This document shows, in pieces, positions 20,587-32,552 of a stretch of DNA of 64,000 nt. A program made the translations under genes and the position numbers. The notes beneath the pieces were generated by a model. The model saw only the letters and a program-made list of their open reading frames with translations, was not told the origin of the DNA and did no database searches. Origin of the DNA: Gliomastix tumulicola. Taxonomy: Eukaryota; Ascomycota; Sordariomycetes; Hypocreales; Bionectriaceae. The stretch's first letter is position 1, and every line of letters starts with the position of its first letter. The DNA lies in assembly GCA_001599755.1 (NCBI GenBank), contig BCHX01000003.1, positions 2,391,289 through 2,455,288 on the forward strand, written 5' to 3'.

Positions 20587-21265
20587 TCCTCCTCCGCCGA
20601 TATGCAATGTAACCCTCCATTTCGGCCCTCTTCCTGGGCTCCAACTGCCGGCGGCGTCGTCCGAGGCAGGCATTTCCATCCATGCACGGAACTTTTTCTG
20701 CGCGCCGACGCAACGAGGCCTGGCCGCTGATCGACCCTGTGACGGGACGCTATTAGTACTAAGCAAGTAGTTCTTTTATGCTCTTCCCGGATGGCGCTAT
20801 TCATGCAGCACCACGTCGTTGCGTTCCCGTCTTCAAACGTGAAGTTATATTGAATTAATCTGTCTTCAGTCTATCCAAACGCATCGCTATCGTCATAGAT
20901 GTATCTCGTCTCCCGGGATTCAAGCGGGTAGTTAATATCTCCCCTGCGTGGCAAACTGCAGAGGTCCCAACTGCAAGCCAAGTCCCCCTGCATCTCCGAT
21001 ATCGTCCTCCGTCTTTGGGGTATATACGACGACCGTCGGGCCGTCTGCAATAAAGCACCTATATAGTTGCTGCAGCAGAGAAGGAGGACAAGAAAAAAAA
21101 CTAAATAGAGGGAGAAAAAAAAAAGAAGAAGGGGACAAAGTTGTGCAAAGAATGATATACGTTCCGTGGTCGTATCAGTGAGTCCCCGCATGCGGTAGGT
21201 AGGTGTTGTTGGTTCTTGGTTTCATTCATCGTGGATATCCTTCGCCTCGGGTCCTCCCGCCCCCT

Positions 21266-24200
21266 TTAATACTCGCTTCCCAGCTGAGGGCTCATCACCC
21301 CGCTGCCCGTCGCGCTGTCCGTGTTGGACAGGAATGTCTGGTCAATGCGGAAGATCCAGTCCATCTTGTCGCGCTCGCTCCGCGCCGCGAAGAGCCAGGT
21401 GTTGTCGGTCCCGTAGATGGCAAACACGCCGGCCTGCATCCGCTCGTTGAGTCGCTGCAGCCCCTGTCCGCCCGTGTTGGACGTGCCCTGGCCAGTTCCC
21501 GTCCAGATGGTCGAGATGACCCGTCCAGACCCGGTGCGTCGGTGCCCAGGGGTGAAGTCTGCACCCCCACCTTGGCTCTCCGATCTGTCGTAATCATCGG
21601 GTCCATGCAGCAGTCCCAGAACGCCGGGTTGGCTGTCGACGCGTGCGTTGCGCAGGCTGACTAGCCCGACTTCGTCCCCGTCCGACGCTGAGTGAATGTG
21701 GAGATACGGTCGCCTCAGCTCTACGAACCGCTTGACCCATCGCGTCGACTGCTCGTTCGGCACCAACAGGTAGCCCCCCTTGAGCACCTTGGGGTTCTTA
21801 GCTACCCGTATGATCGTCGTGATCAGGCTAGGAGGCATCGACGATTCATCAGCGATCCCGTTGGACGGAGGCGCCGTGTTGGCCGGGCTGAGGATGCTTG
21901 ACAGCGGGTCGGGGTATTTCTTCCACAGCTTGAGGCATCTCTCCAACAGCTCCGTCTTCTGCTCATCATATTCGCGCGGAGGAGCCGGATCCTCGATCTT
22001 AATCGTCTCATCCTCCGCCTCGGTCGCTTCGGTCGCCAGCTGCTCCACCGATGACTCCAAATCCTCGTTAATCGAAGGCGCCTGCGATCCTTCGGGTGTG
22101 TCGTTAAGAAGATCATCATCATTCGGAACAAACGCCTGAAGTTCCATCGATACCTCGAGCCCAGCGTCGTCTACTAGTTCGTCCTCTGCGGCGCCTTCGC
22201 CCATCTTGCTCAGAATGGCCTGCACTGCGCCAACCTCCGCCATGCGACACCTCTTCTTCCGCGATCGGATGAAGTCACTCACGAGCGAGACGCCGCGAGG
22301 AGACCACCCCGACAAATTCTCCTCGCCCTTGACATATTCATGCTGGCTGTTCATTCTCCACAGATCGCCGACCCGTTTAATCGGAGCTGGCCTCATGGTC
22401 AGGGTGAAAATGCCCGTCGACGTCCGCACAAACCTCGCGTGCTGGAACATGGCGGAGAACATCGAGGTCTGGCGCACAAAAGACCTAGGCATGATCTGCA
22501 CGTACACCTTCTGGGTGAACTTCATGGGCTCTGCAAGCTTCTCGGAGCTGATCTCCCAGGACACCGTCATCTGCACTCTGTACTTCTCAGCAGTGACACG
22601 ATCCAACAGCAGAGATCCGTGCAAGCTCGAGTCCCATTGCGCATTGACGGTGATGCTGCGGGTGCCGTTGGCGTTTTCTCGGAAGACTGGGCTCGTGGCC
22701 AGCTTCAAAGCGATATTAGGCTCGTTGGATGTCATGTTCGGTGTCTTTCCGGCGGAATCCACGAGCTGGATCTTGCCCACACGGACGGCCGTGATGTCGC
22801 CCCAAGGCAGAGCGTCTCCTGAGCTGTGCGAGACGTCTATGCTGATCCTTCTCTGCAGACCCTGATGAAGCTGGAAAGTACCAGTATCTAGCTCGCTTGT
22901 CTGAGCAACTTCCACGGGCGCGTACTCGCCCAGCTCATCTAGCTCCCTGATCTGGATGCGCGAGAGCAAGTCGTGCTTCTCCTGGGTGTAGAACTGCGAC
23001 TCGTTGATCCGTGACCCGTTTCCGTTGCTCTGAGCTACCCCATCTCTCATCTCATCCCAGCTCAGCAGCTTGTCCAGGTGCATTGGTGTCACCTTAGCGA
23101 AGATAGCGACCCTCAAAGTCACATCTGGCGGGGCGAAGACCGAGACGCTCATACTATGAACGCTCTCGAAGCGGATTGGCCCCTCATCAAAGTCGTTGAT
23201 CATTTGAGTGGTCGTTATCCCGTCCTCTTCAGATGTGCCGGGAATGAAAAGCTGCGCATGCACTTCTGTGCCTTCTCGTTCAGGAAACCCAACCAGCTCG
23301 TGCATGACGACATTGAACTTGAGCATGTTCGTAGGGGCTCGGGCATGGGACGGCTCCAGTGACAGTTTGATGATGCCAGCAGCATCAGCTGTGTATGCCG
23401 AGTACACGTCGAGTGTGAAGTCTTGCACGCGACTCTCGAACACTGCTCTCAAGGGGACATCGGCCTCGCCCACTAGAGTATATGATGGCATGCAAGCCTC
23501 CACAAAAGGGTTGTCCAGGCTGAGATGCTGGGCGTAGTCGGGCTGGTCTATGTACTGATGCATCTGACGCATCAAGCGCACACGGTCGACCAGCTTCTGT
23601 AGACTCCAGAGGCGGACAACACCGTTACGATAGTCGACCACCCTCACGCCAATACATGGCTTTTGGCCTTCCTCCAGCGCAATGTCGTCACTCTCGTCAG
23701 TCAGCCCGTTGAGCATCATGTCGTATGAAGAGCAGACGGCGTGTCCAATGTCGACAACGGTGAATTGAAATACGACGCTCTCGTTGAGCTCGTTGCTCAT
23801 GATCTGAGCTTCCTTCAAGATGGCCGCATTCTGCAGCACGGATTCGGCCATCTTGACGTAGTGCCGGCCTCTCCATTTGCTCAGAACCTTCTTTGCCTGT
23901 GCAATCTCCTCATCAGACAGCTTTGGGTTCGCCTTTGGCCTTTTCAAAGGGTCCAGCTTCTCCATCTTGTCTTCGTATTCTTTCCGCTGGAGATTCAGCT
24001 GCTTCTGCATGTCGTTCTTGAGCTCTTGCAGGGCTGCTTCCATCTTCACCTTTTCCTTCTTGATCTCCTCGATCTCGACGTTGGCCGCCTCGGCGCTCTT
24101 GAGCTGGTCTTGGAACTCTTCCTTCTGTTTCTCGAGCTGTGATTGCAGTTCTTCGCGAGCATCCTTCAACTTTTCATCGTGCTCGCCTTGTCTGGGCGTT

Positions 24201-26476
24201 GACGGCATAGTCAGGGCCGTGTCGAGAGAAAAGTTGTCTATAGTTCCAGTCGACATGTACTTTTCTCTTGTGGGATACGATGTCACAGACTCGGTGTCCT
24301 CTCCATCTTCTCGACCTTGAACACGCTCGGCTCTGGCTCGCTGCACATCCTCGAAAAGTGCATTCAGCTCCTCGTCCGTGAGGCTAGTGAAGTTCTGATC
24401 CGTACCCAAGATAGCTCCGGCGGCCTCGCGCCGAGCAAACGACCAATCAGAGTCCCGGCCAAATGGCGCCGGAGAGTCCGGCCTCGAGTCCCCGAAATCA
24501 GAGGCTCGGCTGAAATTCCGCTCATGGCCGAGACGACTTGGAGTGGGCGAGGGCCTCTCCGATGGGGACTGCAGCTGGCTCGCAGTGATGGAATGCCGTA
24601 GGAGACTCCCCCCTCCCTCAGCTCTCTCAGCCTTCGCTTCCATAGGGTGATTGAACCTGAAGATGTGGAAGTCTCCAAGAATGACTCGAAAACCAGAATG
24701 CAGCACCTTGGGCTCCGTAATCCGCTTGCCGTTAACCATGACAGATGCACCATCTCCGGGGAAGACCGTGACTGTTCCATCGGGAGCGTTTTCGAATGCG
24801 CAGTGGTCGTGCAAAATTCTGGCACCGTTCAGACGGATGTTGGCCTGCTCCTCAGCATTCGTGTCGACATTTCCAACAGTTGTCGTACCCGGCTTAAGGT
24901 TATAAACCAGGCATTCTGCCAGTAACGGATCGTCTGACAAGTTGACCAGATGGGGCATCTTCTTGGGTGAGGAGAGACCAATAAAGTCCTTCCCGATGCT
25001 GATACCGAGCTCTTCCAAAGCGGCTTCACGCTCTTTGTGAATTGCCTCTGTCTTCTGCAGCTTCTGCTCCCATGTCTGGTTGAGATCCGTGAGAATTTTC
25101 TCGCTCTGGCTCAACTGTTCTGCTATGTCGGCCTTGGACACCTTCTTTATCGTTCCGTCGGAATTGGTAATGGTGACCATTTGCTTCTCGAGGGGCGTGC
25201 TGGGATCGTAAATCTCGTCTGCCGGTACTACCGCACCCGCTGTGCCCCCAGGAACACCTCCTCCCAGCTTACTCCTGAGGAGCGCGAGCTCCTCCTTGAG
25301 CTCTCTAATCATCCTAGCGTTCGCATCTTCGTTGACGACAGCATGGTTCTTGATTCGCTTGGCGGAGTCGGCATATCGCAGTGTGCTGAGCGTCTCGTCA
25401 TAGTTGATATCGGCAGGACTGATGGCAGCAATCATAGCGGTCATACTGTTACCACCCAGTGAATCCTTCAACAGCCATGTCAAGACACTGTCTCGATACG
25501 GCACCTGGTTGCCACCCTTTTTCTTCTTGGTCGTTGACATATCGGCCAAGGCAGCAATGACACGACCAAGCGTAGACAGAGATCGGTTGATCTCAGCACC
25601 TTCCTTCAACCGCGCTCCTGTCGCACCAGTTGAGTTCGCTCGCTCAGAACCTGCCAGATCTACCAGACTGATCTTGGCCACCTTTTCCGCCTCCATCTTC
25701 GTCTGGGTGTCGAGCTTCTTCTGGGTGAGCATGAGGGTGAAGACGGCATGGCTTCGACTCGAGGTCTCGTTCATGTTGGTCGCAGCGACCGTACGCGCCT
25801 TGTTTCCTTCATCCATCAAATGCTCGATCTCCTGGAAGCCGCTGACCACAAGCTTGGCCAAGTCTTCGACGTATGGACCTGTCGACGGATGCTCTCGAAC
25901 TCTGAGGTTTCCCTTGGTCGAGGGGTTGAGCAGATCCCGCACTCGCTCGTTGTAGATTTCCAGGTACGAGACCTCGACCGTACACTTTGTCACTCCATCC
26001 GCCTGGATCGCCTGTATTCTGTTGAACATGTCCTGGCAAATCTTGGGGATGATGCCGACCTCTTTTCCGTATCCCATCATCGAGTACGACTTTCCCGAGC
26101 CGGTCTGACCGTAGGCGAAGATGCAGTTGTTGTAGCCCTCGAATGCATTGTCCAGTAGCGGCGCTCCTAGATCGTCGAACAGGTTGTTCTGGCCGGCATA
26201 GTTCGAGTCCTCCTTATTGAAGGACCAGTAGGATCGATCGAATGCGAAGGCTTTCGGTGCCATGTCTTTCACCCCTTTAAAATTATCCGGCGTGGAGAGA
26301 ACCGTCTGGTTGTTTTTCATCTCAATGATACATTTTGACCCGCGGTCAATCTCTGCACTCTCTTGTCAGTCGAGTCTTCCCACACAAGCCTGGCTTGCTG
26401 CATTTCGCGTACCTCTCCCGTTGAAGGGCCGACACCTCACCACCACCTTGATGTTACCACCACCTCCTGGAGCCAT
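21266..26476 (-). CDS. Kinesin-3 motor (UNC-104/KIF1A type) with FHA and PH domains
   Basis: Two exons: 26476-26413 (MAPGGGGNIKVVVRCRPFNGR) and 26352-21266, together 1716 aa. The motor domain covers about residues 1-370: P-loop GQTGSGKS at 103-110, switch I NMNETSSRSH, switch II LVDLAGSERAN, and a K-loop-like KKKKGG insert near switch II (between LADMSTT and NQVPYRD). A neck coiled coil precedes an FHA domain at about 490-590 (TTTVGNVDT...VMVNGKRITEPKVLHSGFRVILG). A long coiled coil follows at about 746-823 (EELQSQLEKQKEEFQ). KIF1B-type and DUF3694-like segments fill the middle. A PH domain lies at about 1545-1693 (LKGGYLLVPN...TDNTWLFAARSERDKMDWI). The family is the plus-end motor that carries early endosomes and other vesicles along microtubules; the PH domain binds phosphoinositides on cargo. 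A 5.1-kb exon without introns is typical of fungal orthologues. Confidence 0.96.
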
Positions 26477-27617
26477 GTTTGCCAATTATTTTCGGGGACC
26501 TGGACCGGTCCCCTTTCCCTGATTATTCGGTCGACAGCTTGTAAGAGGGCGGGTGCCACTGCTTGCAGGCGTTGGCGACGGGAGGCTACTTCGAGGGAGC
26601 TTCGATGCGACGCGAAGTAGACATTCGCGTGGATTTCACATGCGGAATGGCCAGAATGGGGTTCGGGGATGTCCCGCTGATTAACCGACTCACGCGGCTA
26701 CCCTATACTGAATTCCGCTTTTATGTTCCGGATCTGGTCTCCAGATGGATGCTTTTCTCCCTTGATATATCCTGGAGGGGCAGTGATTCTGACCCGATCA
26801 AGAACCCTTGTGCTCTTCTATTGGCCAGCTGAAGAGCCGCAACTCACTCCCAATCTCAGACAGGCGCGATTCCACCTGGACATCTCACAAATGCCAGCTC
26901 TTGGTGCCACCACTGCACATGCACTAAAGAGCCACGGATCGTCGAAGATCAGAAACGCCGCTAAAAGCCGGACGGAGTGGACCTTGCAAGCCACCAAGTC
27001 CGGGGTTGGTGCGGTGTCGGCCAAGGCCAGGCAGTTGGGGATATTGGGGGACGTTCCCGCGGGATGCCCGACTCCCGGAGACCGAGTGGCTGCGCCGAAA
27101 GCGCCGGTTGCGGGTGGCGACACGCCCATCAGCGAGAAGATGTCTCTTCTTCAGTACGAGATGACAGCCTCTGGGGATGGATCATGATCATGATGGAGTT
27201 ATGCCGGTCCTGCGACTCATCGTCCCAGACCCCACCCCTTGCAGATTCCGATCTCGCCGGTCACTGCCACCGACTCGCACACCGTCTTGATCTCCATCAC
27301 GTCTGGTGTGGGAAGGTGGGTGGATGGGCGGCAAGGCGATTGTGAAAAGGCCGATGGAGACTTTTCCTATCCCTGCAGAGGGAAAAATTCCTTCGCTTTG
27401 TAAAGCGCTTCACGGCCAAACTTCCCTTTGTTTTCTTTGTTCTCGTACTGCGACTCTGTGACTCGGGACTCGACTGGCAACTCAGACTCACTTGCGCTGC
27501 TGGCTTGCGCTCCGTTGACAAACCTGATACTCTCCGTCATACCTTGTGCTCCCCCCCGGCGTGGGTCCGGGACCTCGGAGGTTGACCGACGAGTCGTGTG
27601 ACTCGAGGACTCTCGAG
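26477..27617. other. Divergent intergenic region between kinesin-3 and the DHA1 transporter
   Basis: 1.14 kb shared upstream region of two genes transcribed apart. Mixed composition with no TATA box I would defend. Several frames of 80-150 codons exist but show no domain and lack a consistent coding bias. Confidence 0.5.
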
Positions 27618-29420
27618 ATGAGGGATGATGACAGAGTATCTGGCGAGGCAGACGAGATGAGACATCCGGACAGACAAAGAGAAGCAGGGGACGAGGCGAT
27701 GGAACGCAGAGGCTCCGATTCAAACTCAGATTCAAACGCACTTTTAAGTCGCGACTTAGATGTCGAACCTGCCAATCAGCAAGATGAAAAGAAACCTGTC
27801 GCCTGGAGCGATCTGCCCCGGAAAGACCAGCTCATAATCATCACAATAGCTCGTCTGAGCGAGCCTCTCGTCCAAACATCTCTACAGGTAAGCTACTGAT
27901 TACGAAAAACCAGACTCCAGAGGCTCAAGACTGGAGTACTCAACATCGCATTTACTATCTAGGCCTACCTATACTACCAGCTCAAATGGTTCGACCCCTC
28001 GGCCCCCGACTCGACCATCTCGAGCCAGGCCGGCATCCTTCACGCCAGCTTCATGGGCGCCCAGTTTGCGACTGCTATGCTCTGGGGCCGCCTCGCCGAC
28101 TCAGCCCGCTTCGGCCGCAAGACGGTCCTAATCATCGGCCTCATCGGCACCGGACTGTCCTGCCTGGGCTTCGGCTTCTCGACCTCCTTCTGGCAGGCCC
28201 TCGTGTTCCGCATCCTGGGCGGCGTGACCAACGGCAACATCGGCGTCATGCGCACCATGATCAGCGAGATCATCCGCGAGAAGAAGTACCAGCCGCGGGC
28301 TTTCATTCTGCTGCCGATGACATTCAACATTGGCATCATCGTGGGCCCCATTCTCGGCGGTCTGCTCTCCGACCCGGCTGGTAGTTACCCGGACCTGTTT
28401 GGCGACAATGCGTTCTTCACCAAGTTCCCCTATGCGACGCCGAACATCGTCAGCTCCTTTTTCTTGTTATCCGCGGCGCTAGTTGTATGGCTTGGTCTTG
28501 AGGAGACGCTCGATGCTGTGAGAGACTCTGGCAAGGTAGATTTCGGCTCCAGGCTCGGCCACCGACTCGCCGCCCTCGTGAAAGGCCAGAAAGACGGATA
28601 CAGCGCCGTCCCGAGCGGAGAGATCGAGCTGAACACGGACGAAGAGGGACCGACACCACCGACCAAGTCAGCCAAACGCTGGGTCAGACGCCTCGAGTTC
28701 AGACGCATCTTCACGCGCAACGTCGTCCTGACGTTCGCCGTCCAGTTCCTCATGACCTTCCACGTGGGCACCTTCAACTCCCTCTGGTTCGTCTTCCTCT
28801 CTACGCCGGTCCACGACCCGGCCTCTTCAGACCACAAGACAAAGCTCCCCTTCCGCTTTACGGGTGGCCTGGGCCTGCCGCCGCGGTCCGTCGGCTTCGC
28901 CATGTCTATCCTGGGCATCGTCGGGATCTGCATGCAGCTGCTCTTGTACCCGCGTATATCGGCGCGTCTGGGGACCCTCAGATCATGGAGGTATTTCCTC
29001 CTTTGCTTTCCCATCGTCTACCTTCTGGTGCCATATCTGTCCGTCGTCCCCAGCTCGGACCCTCCACCGTCGGAGAAGACGGGTCTGCTTGTCTGGGTCG
29101 CCCTGTCGTCCATCCTGATGATCCACGTCCTCGGCCGCACCTTTGCGCTCCCGGCTCAAGTCATCCTTATCAACAATTGCTCACCGCACCCCAGCGTGCT
29201 GGGCACCATCCATGGGCTCGGCCAAAGCGTAAGTAGCGGCTCGCGAACCGTCGGGCCAATGGTCGGTGGGTTTGTATATGGAATCGGCTTGAACAGCGGC
29301 TACGTCGGGCTCATGTGGTGGGTGCTGAGTGCCATCGCAGTGATTACTTGCGTAGCCAGCCTGCTTGTTCAAGAAGGAAACGGACACGAGATTTGGCTAG
29401 AAGGCGATGAAGAAGACTAA
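27618..29420 (+). CDS. Major facilitator transporter, DHA1 / zinc-induced-facilitator-like
   Basis: Two exons: 27618-27887 and 27963-29420 (575 aa). An acidic, polar N-terminal tail of about 70 residues precedes the helices. Motif A is LWGRLADSARFGRKTVLIIG between TM2 and TM3. FGFSTSFWQALVFRILGGVTNGNIGVMRTMISEI is the motif B/C region with the charged TM4, followed by TFNIGIIVGPILGGLLSDPAG, which is motif C-like in TM5 and suggests an antiporter. A cytosolic loop of about 110 residues separates the two halves, and the second half ends in TM12 near SAIAVITCVASLLV. This arrangement matches fungal ZIFL1/YCR023C-type DHA1 proteins. The substrate is unknown; family members move organic anions, drugs or metal chelates by proton antiport at the plasma or vacuolar membrane. 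The start is the first ATG of the frame. Confidence 0.9.
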
Positions 29421-29673
29421 CTCCGCAAGGAGGTAAAAAATGGAAATGATACTCATAACTATTCGCTTGTCAAACGTGTAACAACTAGTAGATTTTGTAA
29501 AAAAAAAACTGCCGCTTTGTATACGGGCAATATTCCTGTATTGTAAAAAAGCAATGTCCGCCCAAAACGCCAAACATGGCCAAAAACGCCAACCTCCTCT
29601 TCAGAAACCGTTTATTAAAAGGACTGGGTGAGTTAAAAGGGGAGTCCGTGTCCCCGAGGACGCCTCCATGCCC

Positions 29674-31393
29674 TTAAAGAAGTTCTCGCGGCGTTTGGGA
29701 ACTGCCCAGTTCCCTAGCTCGCGAGCTACTGGACTCTTTCGTTCCGTGTCTCCGCATGCTCCACGGCATGCTCAGCGGCCGGCTGTGGCGATGAGACCCT
29801 GCCTGGCCCTCATCTTCCAAGGTCGACTCGTAGCGCGGTGGTGGCTCTGCGGGGAAGTCTGGGACGCCGGGCGGTGGTCTGAAGTCCTGCCATTGCCGTG
29901 GAGTCTGAGGAGGGAAAGGAGGAGAGTCGTTGTACGGGGAGCGAGGAGCGCCGAGAGGGTACGAGTCCAGGCCGCGGCGCTTATTCAGCCATTGCCGGCC
30001 GATAATGACGAACAGGCTGGCCACGCAGACGGCGATAATAAGACCTGCTAGGACCATGCCGTATCGCCGATTGAGCGCGAACGTGAAGCCACTACCACGA
30101 GTGTTAGTACGAGGATGAAGGCGCGGAATGATATGAGACGTACAAGAAGCCGTTCATGATGGCTAGGAGGATGAGAAGCCTCCCAAACCATATATGGTAC
30201 ACATTGTACTTGGATGGAACTTGAGTCTTGCGGTATTGTCTGTGATTGAGAAAGCCGACAGCGAACTGGATCATGAAGAACGCCACGAGCAACATGCCCA
30301 GAACCTGGTGGTAGGAATCGAACCTCCGGGACTGAGGCATCTCGGATTAGCAAACTATCAAAAATGGATTGTTAGTTGAGAGAACGTACCCTCTGGTATC
30401 TGAAGCTGGTGACAATGCCCAGCGCAAAACCGACGAACACAAACACCATCGCAGCGGTCTGGTTAAGGCCGTGCCACCTGGCTGCGCCCCCAAGTCGCAA
30501 GATGACCACACCCAGCGGCATCAACCCCACGATGGCGAGGATCATGAAGACAGCGTGCAGGGTCGAGTGTATATCGGCCAAGCTCCCGTGCTCCGAGAGC
30601 AGGACGGTGCCCTCGCTGACGGTCGACGCATCCAGCCAGGGAGGCGTCTTGGCGCCGTGCGTGCGGGCCATGTCGATGCTGAAGGAGCCGAACTGCTCGT
30701 GATACTTGATGCCCTCGGCGGGATCGTCGCTCGCGAAGCCCTCCCGCATGCCCAGCGCCCAGACCGCGACCTGCGCCGTCGAGTTGACGTCGATGCGGCC
30801 GCCCTCGTCTTCGTGCTTGGGCCAGCTGCGGCAGTGCTTGGTGCAGCGGCCCTGGAATATCATGTGCTTATCATATATCCCGGTGCCCTCCAGCTCCTGG
30901 AACTCGAGATCGGGGAAGTACTTGGGCTCGTAGTGGCCGTAGGCGAGGCGCGGGGAGAAGGTCACGCTTTCGCCGTCCCTGTTGTCGTAGACCATGAAGA
31001 AGAGGGCGCCGGGCATGTCGTCGCTGCCGAGGCCGACGGCGCCCCAGGAGTAGCTGCGGTGGACGCGGAGGGTGAAGTAGAAGTCGTCGTCCTCATCTTC
31101 GGGGATGCTGAAGGCGAAGGAGAGGGCCCTGCTGGGGGTGACGAATGTCGATTGGACGCTCTTGGTGTCGTTTCCGCTGTCGGCCTGGGCCTGGGCCTGT
31201 GCGGCAGGGGGGAACACTGCCGTCGGGTGATTAGCACGAGGTGCGACTTAATCAGGAGGACAAAGGTCGCATTGGCAGCGCAGCTAGGAAGGAGTATCGG
31301 TCGCCGTCTGGGGAGAGCGGAGCGTCACTCACCACCAAGGGCAGCCCAGGCGGCCAAGGCGGCGGACCCGAGGGTCCTGAGCGAGAACATCAT
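29674..31393 (-). CDS. DOMON plus cytochrome b561 membrane hemoprotein
   Basis: Four exons: 31393-31333, 31216-30390, 30331-30144, 30091-29674 (497 aa). A signal peptide MMFSLRTLGSAALAAWAALG leads into a CDH-cytochrome-like DOMON domain (about residues 30-205) with SYSWGAVGLGSDDMPGALFFMVYDN, which contains the usual Met of the heme-binding type. A five-helix b561 segment follows (about 235-370). Its four predicted heme-ligand histidines align with the family: His241, His269, His304 and His342 (in YHIWFGR). A proline-rich cytosolic tail of about 110 residues ends the protein. The architecture suggests trans-membrane electron transfer, with an extracellular DOMON heme and the membrane b561 hemes; the acceptor (iron, oxidase or other) is unknown. 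It runs convergently with the DHA1 transporter (253 bp between stop codons). Confidence 0.92.
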
Positions 31394-32552
31394 CCTGCGA
31401 TTATGCAGGGATGGATGTGAGTCTCTTAGTCGATCATGGGAATTGAGAGTCTTGCAAGATGAAGACGGAGGCGTGGCAGGGCGGCGATGGTCATGATATG
31501 AATCGTGCAGAGTGATGGAGGGGGAAGAGGCGAGGAATATCTAGACCCCCAGCCATTTAGCGATCTGCTAGCAACAGTGGAAAGTGGGAGGCCACCAACG
31601 GCCAGCGCCACCAAGACAGAGCCAGAGCCGGCTTGCCGATTTCCATTGACATGACAGGCTCGCTTCCCACATTAATATCGGTGCGTAACCTCTCCACCGC
31701 CCATTACTCGCTGCAGCAAATGCGAGTAAGTGATCAAGAGCATGTCTCGGCTCGCTACGTGACGCGCGATTCTCAACCACCACCCCAGCTATCGGCGGAA
31801 TCTTGGACGGCCTCCAACGGGCACTGGGAGGCCACCAGAGCGCATGCATCGTCAGTCACATCCAATCTGTTTCACAGCGCTAGACTCCTAGACTCCTAGC
31901 CTACGGACGGGAGGCTGCCTCTGACATATTTCGGCGACACTCCGTCTCATTGAATTATTGAACCTTGCGGCACCGTACGGATAGATAGTCGCGGGGCGGA
32001 AGCATGGTCATGCTGGGTACGAAATATCTGAGGCAGGGAGGCAAGGGTCCTGGATGCCGTCACAAGCGTCCGACCGACCAGGTTGCAGTGATCAAAAATA
32101 TCCCGTGTGCCGGGACGGTACTTTGCGTGCGCTCTCCCATCCATCCCTCAAAACTGTCCGTAAAAGGACAAACCACTGCAGGGGACCACGCCTTAACAAA
32201 AGATGGCATTTTGTCTGAATCGGCGTCTTTGTCGCCGCCACGTTAGTCATCGGGCGATCTTGCCTAGAAAAAGTGGATACAGGGTGCCTGAACTCTGAGC
32301 TTTCGGGGCGTTTTATAGTGGATCGGCATCGTTAGCTTTGTCTTGCTGCCAGACTGTCCTCCAGGTCCAAGCAAATGAACCTCCAACATCCAAACGCAAC
32401 GCAACCAGCCGAGCGCATCGCGAATATTGGTTGGCGCAAGGTTTGAAACTACGACCCGGTTCCTTTCGATCGACTCTCCACATCGTTCACCCATTTGCTG
32501 CGAATACTTCGGCTGGTCGACTTCACGGCCATGCTCCAGCCTGCCTCCCACC
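31394..32552. other. Divergent intergenic region, DOMON-b561 / J-protein
   Basis: 1.16 kb between two genes transcribed apart. No coding support. Moderate GC with no repeats. The last 80 bp hold the J-protein leader. Confidence 0.5.

Larger units (their letters stand above)
16857..21265. other. 4.4-kb region without a recognisable gene
   Basis: Lies upstream of the LaeA-like gene and downstream of kinesin-3, both on the minus strand. It is dominated by low-complexity DNA: GGAGGA-type purine tracts (17280-17320, 17625-17665), a T23 run (18481-18503), an inverted pair of T17/A17 tracts (19415-19441 and 19638-19663), an AC microsatellite (19907-19922), an A13 run near 20308 and a poly-C tract with a sequencing gap (20435-20586). 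Frames are short and of biased composition. It may be a long regulatory region of the methyltransferase gene or hold a non-coding transcript; neither is shown. Confidence 0.5.

Noticed and set aside
20230..20804. Several frames running through the poly-C/N gap
   Set aside because: They exist only because N and homopolymer codons contain no stops.
30308..30325. Perfect tRNA B-box (GGTTCGATTCC on the minus strand)
   Set aside because: It falls in the coding sequence RRFDSYH of the b561 gene; no A-box or cloverleaf surrounds it.
30369..31496. 375-codon plus-strand frame over the DOMON-b561 gene
   Set aside because: Antisense shadow; the minus-strand reading has full domain support.
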